NCBI RefSeq assembly: GCF_001429605.1
Contig: NZ_LMSS01000007.1
Location: 1 to 64,000, forward strand
Reading direction: 5' to 3'
From: Phycicoccus sp. Soil802
GTDB lineage: Bacteria; Actinomycetota; Actinomycetes; Actinomycetales; Dermatophilaceae
DNA length: 64,000 nt
The position numbers were made by a program, and so were the translations under genes. Under the pieces are notes generated by a model. The model did not search any database, was not told the origin of the DNA, and was given only the letters and a program-made list of their open reading frames with translations. Below, one piece after another: positions 59,678 through 64,000 of this stretch (its first letter is position 1; each line of letters opens with the position of its first letter).

Positions 59678-61180
59678 GTGAGCGAAGAGCAGAAGAAGTC
59701 GGAGAACCGCGCCCGCCCGACCACGGACGAGTTCCGTGCGTTTGTCGCCGAGGACTGGGCTCCACGGCCGCCCGGTCCGAGCGAGCTGAGCGAGGCAGCC
59801 CGGTATGCCGCGGCGCGTCGGGAGGCGGTCAGCGCCGCCTTCCAGGGCGACCGGCTGGTGATCCCCGCGGGTGGGCTCAAGGTGCGCAGCAACGACACCG
59901 ACTACGTGTTCCGACCGCACACCGCGTTCGTCCACCTCACCGGGCTCGGCGGCGACCGCGAGCCGGATGCCGTGCTCGTCCTCGAGCCCCGCGACGACGG
60001 CACGCACGAGTCGATCCTCTACTTCCGTCCGCTGGCCGGGCGGGACACTGACGAGTTCTTCGCCGACGCCCGCTACGGCGAGTTCTGGGTGGGCGCCCGC
60101 CCGACCATCGAGGACGTGGAGATCGAGCTCGGCGTCACCGGACGCCACATCGACGAGTTCTCCGACGCGGTGGTCAAGGACGCCGGCGAGGTGACCGTGC
60201 GCCTGGTCCGGGACGCCGACCGTGACCTCACCCGCGAGCTGGACACCGCCCGCACCTCGGAGGCGGTCTCCGCCACCGCCGAGCAGGACGACCTCACCGA
60301 GGCCGACGACGAGCTCGCCCACTTCCTCTCGACCCTGCGGCTCACCAAGGACGAGTGGGAGGTCGAGGAGATGCGCAAGGCCGTCGAGGCCACCCACCAC
60401 GGGTTCGACGCCGTGATCGCCGACCTGCCGGAGGCCGTCGCCAAGGGCCGCGGCGAGCGCTGGGTGGAGGGCGTCTTCGGCCTCACCGCCCGCCACGAGG
60501 GCAACGGTGTCGGCTACGACTCGATCGCCGCCGCCGGCGACCACGCCACGACGCTGCACTGGATCAAGAACACCGGTGAGCTGCGCGACGGCGACCTCAT
60601 CCTGCTCGACGCCGGGGTCGAGGTGGACTCGCTGTTCACGGCCGACATCACCCGCACGCTCCCCGCCAACGGCACGTTCACCGATGCCCAGCGTGAGGTC
60701 TACGACGCCGTCTACGCGGCGCAGGAAGCGGGCCTGGCGGCGGTCAAGCCGGGCAACAAGTTCTCCGACGTGCACGCCGCCGCGATCAAGGTCATCGCCG
60801 AGCACCTGCTCGCGTGGGGCCTACTGCCCGAAGGCGTTTCGGTCGAGGACACCCTCGACAAGGAGCACGGCCAGTACCACCGCCGCTGGATGGTGCACGG
60901 CACGAGCCACCACCTCGGCCTCGACGTGCACGACTGCGCCCTCGCCACCCGCGAGGAGTACATGGACGCCGAGCTGCTGCCGGGCATGGTCCTGACGGTC
61001 GAGCCGGGTCTCTACTTCAAGGCCGACGACCTCAAGGCACCCGAGCGCTTCCGTGGCATCGGCGTGCGCATCGAGGACGACGTGCTGGTGACCGCCGACG
61101 GCCACGAGAACCTCTCCGCCGGCATGCCCCGCGCGTCGGCCGACGTCGAGGCCTGGATCCGCGAGGTCCAGAGCCGCTAA
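59678..61180 (+). CDS. pepP: Xaa-Pro aminopeptidase (aminopeptidase P)
   Basis: 500 aa from GTG 59678. M24 metal ligands: LLDAGVEVDSLFTADITRT (two Asp), GTSHHLGLDVHD (His), VLTVEPGLYF (Glu) and GIGVRIEDD (Glu). The N-terminal domain is of the PepP type. It removes N-terminal residues preceding proline. The stop overlaps that of the convergent PIG-L gene by four bases. Confidence 0.94.
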   Translation: MSEEQKKSENRARPTTDEFRAFVAEDWAPRPPGPSELSEAARYAAARREAVSAAFQGDRLVIPAGGLKVRSNDTDYVFRPHTAFVHLTGLGGDREPDAVLVLEPRDDGTHESILYFRPLAGRDTDEFFADARYGEFWVGARPTIEDVEIELGVTGRHIDEFSDAVVKDAGEVTVRLVRDADRDLTRELDTARTSEAVSATAEQDDLTEADDELAHFLSTLRLTKDEWEVEEMRKAVEATHHGFDAVIADLPEAVAKGRGERWVEGVFGLTARHEGNGVGYDSIAAAGDHATTLHWIKNTGELRDGDLILLDAGVEVDSLFTADITRTLPANGTFTDAQREVYDAVYAAQEAGLAAVKPGNKFSDVHAAAIKVIAEHLLAWGLLPEGVSVEDTLDKEHGQYHRRWMVHGTSHHLGLDVHDCALATREEYMDAELLPGMVLTVEPGLYFKADDLKAPERFRGIGVRIEDDVLVTADGHENLSAGMPRASADVEAWIREVQSR

Positions 61181-61920
61181 CGGCGCTCGACGACGTCGAG
61201 GGTGAGGGCCTTGTCGACGCCGGCTGCCTGACCGCCCCACCCGAGGATCATGCCGATCAGCTCGGCCGGCTTGGGGAAGGTGTCGGGCAGCGCGTCGTTG
61301 TAGGCCCGGTGCGCCTCCAGCGACGCCACCGCCTGCTCGAAGTGGTCGCCCACATCGACGAAGTGCGTCGCGGTGGGCGACCCGCCGAAGCAGAGCCGCT
61401 TGACGTTCCAGGGCTCGAACCCCTCGTCGACCAGCTCGGGGAAGATCCAGCGGTTGCCGGCGTCGGCGACCGCGTCGACGGTGGCGAGCCCGACGGCGCG
61501 GTGGTCGGCCTGGTTGAGCATCCCCTGGACGAACCGGTCGCCGTAGTGGCCCGTGATCACGACGTCGGGCCTGCGTCGCCTGATCTCGCGGGAGATGTCG
61601 CGGCGCAGGTCCAGGCCGTACTCGACGTTGCCGTCGCGATGGCTGCCGAAGTCCACCTCGGTCACCCCCACGATGGCCGCCCCGTCGCGCTCCTCCTGCT
61701 CGCGGACGCCGGCCGCCTCGTCGGGGTGCATGGTGTCGATGCCTGCCTCCCCCCTGGTCAGCAGGAAGTACGTCACGGTCTTGCCGGCCGCGGTCCACTT
61801 GGCCACGGCCGCGGCGGTGCCGTACTCGATGTCGTCCGGGTGCGCCACGACGCACAGGACGGAGGTGAAGTCGTCGCCGAAGTCGGCGAGGGCGGGCTTG
61901 TCCCCTGCGGTCTCAGTCAT
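61177..61920 (-). CDS. PIG-L family deacetylase
   Basis: 247 aa from ATG 61920. Zinc motif VVAHPDDIEYG, LLTRGEAGID, and NQADHRAVGLATVDAV with the third ligand. LmbE/PIG-L enzymes deacetylate GlcNAc-type compounds, for example MshB in mycothiol synthesis; the sequence differs enough from MshB that the substrate is open. Confidence 0.9.
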   Translation of the reverse strand: MTETAGDKPALADFGDDFTSVLCVVAHPDDIEYGTAAAVAKWTAAGKTVTYFLLTRGEAGIDTMHPDEAAGVREQEERDGAAIVGVTEVDFGSHRDGNVEYGLDLRRDISREIRRRRPDVVITGHYGDRFVQGMLNQADHRAVGLATVDAVADAGNRWIFPELVDEGFEPWNVKRLCFGGSPTATHFVDVGDHFEQAVASLEAHRAYNDALPDTFPKPAELIGMILGWGGQAAGVDKALTLDVVERR

Positions 61921-61990
61921 GGGAGGGAGCGTATGCCGCGTGCCCGCGACCGCGCCTCCCCTCACTGACGGTTCTTCGGACGGACCGGGT

Positions 61991-62044
61991 CGCGACTCTG
62001 AAGGATCCGCCGGGTCCTGGCCCGCAGGATCCTTCAGAGTCGCG
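61991..62044. repeat. Long intergenic palindrome, 18-base perfect arms
   Basis: CGCGACTCTGAAGGATCC (61991-62008) is exactly repeated inverted at 62027-62044 around an 18-base loop that includes GGGTCC. It lies between the PIG-L start (61920) and the end of the stress-protein gene (62060), so it could terminate the latter. No T-tract; the length and the BamHI-like GGATCC ends suggest a repeated intergenic element. Confidence 0.7.
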
Positions 62045-62059
62045 AGGTCGGCGCCGAGC

Positions 62060-62653
62060 TCAGACGGTGGGAGGCGGCGGGGGGCTCGCCTGCTCGGCGG
62101 CGGCGCGCTGACGCTCGGCCTCGCGGGCGGCGTCGACCTGGGCCTGGGCTGCCGCCATCGGGTCCATCTTGGTCAGGAGCTCACGGGCCTGGGCCGCGAA
62201 CTTGTGCTCCACCAGGACCTCGTACTGGGTGGCGACGACCTGCATCACCGAGGTGAAGTCACGGTTGCCCCCGGTCAGGGCGTAGCCGATCAGCGCCCAG
62301 ACCAGGCCGAAGATCGCCCCGAACGCCACCGTCAGCAGCACCCCGACGAACCCGGCGCCGTTGCTGCCCGTGTCGAGCAGCGAGAAGATCAGGCCCACGA
62401 AGAGGCCGAGCCACGCACCGGAGACGAGGCCGCCGACCGCGACCCGCTGCCGGGTCAGCCGACCCGTGACGCGCTCGAGCTGCTTGAGGTCGGTGCCGAC
62501 GATCAGGACGTTCTGCACCGGGAACTGATGGTCGGAGAGGTAGTCGACGGCCTTCTGGGCCTTGTCGTAGGTGTCGTACCGTCCGAGCGACATCGGGTAC
62601 TCCAGCGACAGGACCGCGCGGGACCTGGCCATGGCATTGGGCTGGGTGCTCAT
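62060..62653 (-). CDS. General stress protein 17M-like membrane protein
   Basis: 197 aa. The N-terminal YflT/17M-type domain (YDTYDKAQKAVDYLSDHQFP, NVLIVGTDLKQLERVTGRLT) is followed by two hydrophobic Gly-rich helices and an Ala/Gln-rich cytosolic tail ending PPPPPTV. Usually stress-induced; molecular role unknown. Confidence 0.9.
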   Translation of the reverse strand: MSTQPNAMARSRAVLSLEYPMSLGRYDTYDKAQKAVDYLSDHQFPVQNVLIVGTDLKQLERVTGRLTRQRVAVGGLVSGAWLGLFVGLIFSLLDTGSNGAGFVGVLLTVAFGAIFGLVWALIGYALTGGNRDFTSVMQVVATQYEVLVEHKFAAQARELLTKMDPMAAAQAQVDAAREAERQRAAAEQASPPPPPTV

Positions 62654-62750
62654 GGCACCAGTGTGTCAAAGCCCGCTGGGAGACCGCTGGACGGCACCCG
62701 ATCGGGACCTGTGGTGCGCCGCGCGGCCGGCCACGCGGCATACGTCGCCC

Positions 62751-62804
62751 TCACTTCTTGAGAGCGCCATCACTTCTCGAGAGCGCCATCACTTCTTGAG
62801 AGCG
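62751..62804. repeat. Three tandem 19-base copies of the acyl-CoA dehydrogenase gene end
   Basis: TCACTTCTTGAGAGCG occurs at 62751, 62770 (one T-to-C change) and 62789; only the last is the true end of the coding sequence (stop 62789-62791). The copies are separated by CCA, giving a 19-base period. Confidence 0.95.
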
Positions 62805-64000
62805 AAGTCCTCGAGGAGGCGGCGGCCGATGATCATCTTCTGGATCTCCGCCGTGCCCTCGCCGATCAGCAGCATCGGGGCCTCGCGGTAGAGGCGCTCG
62901 ATCTCGTACTCCTTGGAGTAGCCGTAGCCGCCGTGGATGCGGAACGACTGCTCGACCACGTCGGCACAGTTCTCGGCGGCGAGGTACTTGGCCATGCCGG
63001 CCTCGAGGTCGTTGCGCGCACCCGCGTCCTTGAGCCGCGCGGCCTTGACCATCATCTGGTGGCTGGCCTCGACCTTGGTCGCCATGTCGGCGAGGCGGAA
63101 CAGGATGCCCTGGTGCTCGGCGATCTTCTTGCCGAACGTCTCGCGCTGCTGGGAGTAGGCGATCCCGAGCTCGAAGGCCCGCATCGACACCCCGCAGGCG
63201 CGGGCGGCCACGTTGACGCGACCCACCTCGACGCCGTCCATCATCTGGTAGAAGCCCTTGCCCGGCTCGCCGCCGAGGATCTGGGCGCTGGTGGTCTGGT
63301 GACCCTCGAGCACCATCTCCGTGGTGTCGACGCCCTTGTAGCCCATCTTCTCGATCTTGCCGGGGATGGTGACGCCCTGGGCGGTCTCGCCGAAGCCGGC
63401 GGTCTTGTCGATGAGGAAGGTCGTCATGTTCTTGTAGACCGAGTCGGCGCCGAGGTCCGTCTTCACCAGCACCGCAACGAGATTCGCGCTGCCGCCGTTG
63501 GTGAGCCACATCTTCTGTCCGGTGATCGACCACTGGTCGACACCGTCGACCGTGTCGCCCTTCACCGCCTTGGTGCGGATCGCCGACACGTCGGAACCCA
63601 GCCCCGGCTCACTCATCGAGAACGCGCCCCGGATCTCGCCGGTCGCCATCTTCGGCAGGTAGCGCTGCTTCTGCTCCTCGGTTCCGTGCTGCAGCAGCAT
63701 GTAGGCGACGATGAAGTGGGTGTTGACGATGCCGCTCACCGACATCCAGCCGCGCGCGATCTCCTCGACCACCAGCGCGTAGGTGAGCAGCGACTCCCCG
63801 AGACCGCCGTACTCCTCGGGGATCATCAGCCCGAAGATCCCCATCTCCTTCATGCCCTGGACGATCTCGGTCGGGTACTCGTCCTTGTGCTCGAGCTCCT
63901 GGGCCACAGGGATGATCTGCTCGTTGACGAACTCGCGCACGAGCTTGACCAGCTCCGTCTGCTCCTCGGTCAGGCCGTCGGTCTGCTGGAGTCGGGACAT
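62789..64000 (-). CDS. Acyl-CoA dehydrogenase
   Basis: 403 aa, apparently complete, starting at the last bases of the window. ACAD signatures: GAFSMSEPGLGSDVSAIRTKA, WLTNGGSANLVAVL, FGKKIAEHQGILFRLADMA and a C-terminal IHGGYGYSKEYEIERLYREA with IGEGTAEIQKMIIGR. It transfers electrons from acyl-CoA via FAD to ETF. Substrate chain length cannot be told; a fatty-acid or branched-chain type is likely. Confidence 0.94.
   Translation of the reverse strand: MSRLQQTDGLTEEQTELVKLVREFVNEQIIPVAQELEHKDEYPTEIVQGMKEMGIFGLMIPEEYGGLGESLLTYALVVEEIARGWMSVSGIVNTHFIVAYMLLQHGTEEQKQRYLPKMATGEIRGAFSMSEPGLGSDVSAIRTKAVKGDTVDGVDQWSITGQKMWLTNGGSANLVAVLVKTDLGADSVYKNMTTFLIDKTAGFGETAQGVTIPGKIEKMGYKGVDTTEMVLEGHQTTSAQILGGEPGKGFYQMMDGVEVGRVNVAARACGVSMRAFELGIAYSQQRETFGKKIAEHQGILFRLADMATKVEASHQMMVKAARLKDAGARNDLEAGMAKYLAAENCADVVEQSFRIHGGYGYSKEYEIERLYREAPMLLIGEGTAEIQKMIIGRRLLEDFALKK

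Larger units (their letters stand above)
2641..62743. repeat. Iterated octamer GTATGCCG, 40 exact copies on both strands
   Basis: Plus-strand starts: 2641, 5700, 8766, 11075, 12986, 16527, 20299, 24345, 25995, 33565, 37016, 40414, 44624, 47854, 50498, 52000, 59803, 61931. Minus-strand (CGGCATAC) starts: 6274, 10639, 11930, 12839, 14712, 15377, 20604, 23865, 24601, 26319, 30961, 31882, 35429, 40437, 42502, 46640, 48070, 49918, 54125, 55928, 59504, 62736. The next base is most often C. It is read in different codon phases: Tyr-Ala (TAT GCC), Ala-Tyr (GCA TAC), Gly-Ile-Pro (ATA) and Gly-Met-Pro. Counts were made by eye. Confidence 0.85.

Overview
The window is high-GC (about 72 percent by eye) actinobacterial chromosome. 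GTG starts, 1- to 4-base stop/start overlaps, whiB7, mycoredoxin, MoeZ, AdnA/AdnB and an F420/PPOX-family protein place it in Actinomycetota. Gene content and codon use would suit an Intrasporangiaceae-type member of Micrococcales, but that placement is inference. From about 2.5 to 44.6 kb the gene order follows the mycobacterial Rv3193c-Rv3213c block: UPF0182, PDZ/Lon-like protease, DUF2342, TOMM-like zinc protein, ABC1 kinase, whiB7, uvrD2, mycoredoxin, nudC, adnB/adnA, alkyltransferase-like protein, moeZ, TetR, DUF3107, ferritin-like protein, DEAD-box helicase and ParA. Local insertions interrupt it.

Layout. 1-2.4 kb is an accessory edge. It holds a truncated SARP/BTAD fragment, then four 27-32 aa single-helix peptides that share a terminal [W/Y]xxI[E/Q]TA[P/G] signature and surround a divergent LspA-like (signal peptidase II) gene. 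A disrupted tRNA-Val(GAC) remnant and an intact initiator tRNA follow. 2.5-11.8 kb carries conserved housekeeping genes. 11.9-15.8 kb is a four-gene operon (crotonase, ACAD10/11-like dehydrogenase, SDR, ACAD10/11-like kinase) that looks like a split 4-hydroxyacyl-CoA degradation pathway. 15.9-21.1 kb carries small zinc-ribbon proteins, an ABC1 kinase, a glycosylase-like protein and a phosphodiesterase. 21.1-22.2 kb is whiB7 with an AT-rich-upstream promoter, a leader ORF and an attenuator. 22.2-36.3 kb is a repair and redox block (uvrD2, mrx1, nudC, adnAB, ATL, moeZ). 36.3-43.6 kb holds TetR, DUF3107, a membrane stress protein, a ferritin-like protein, a DEAD-box helicase, a gene split by one in-frame TGA, an alcohol dehydrogenase and a secreted M23 protein. 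43.8-53.8 kb holds ParA, an XRE-like regulator, a RecB/Cas4-like nuclease, MarC, PHP, YCII, MaoC and glpK-glpD. 53.9-64 kb holds photolyase, a CPBP protease, an NAD-binding protein, SRPBCC, topoisomerase IB, Xaa-Pro aminopeptidase, a PIG-L deacetylase and an acyl-CoA dehydrogenase.

Most notable signals. First, the micropeptide/LspA-like locus, which I do not recognise as a described system. Second, an iterated octamer GTATGCCG, counted 40 times on both strands from 2641 to 62743 against about 2 expected from base composition. It occurs in all codon phases, even using the rare Ile codon ATA, and in both arms of one terminator, and it is absent from the accessory edge. Third, the complete whiB7 attenuation leader. 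Fourth, the split ACAD10/11-type operon, whose crotonase lacks both usual catalytic glutamates.
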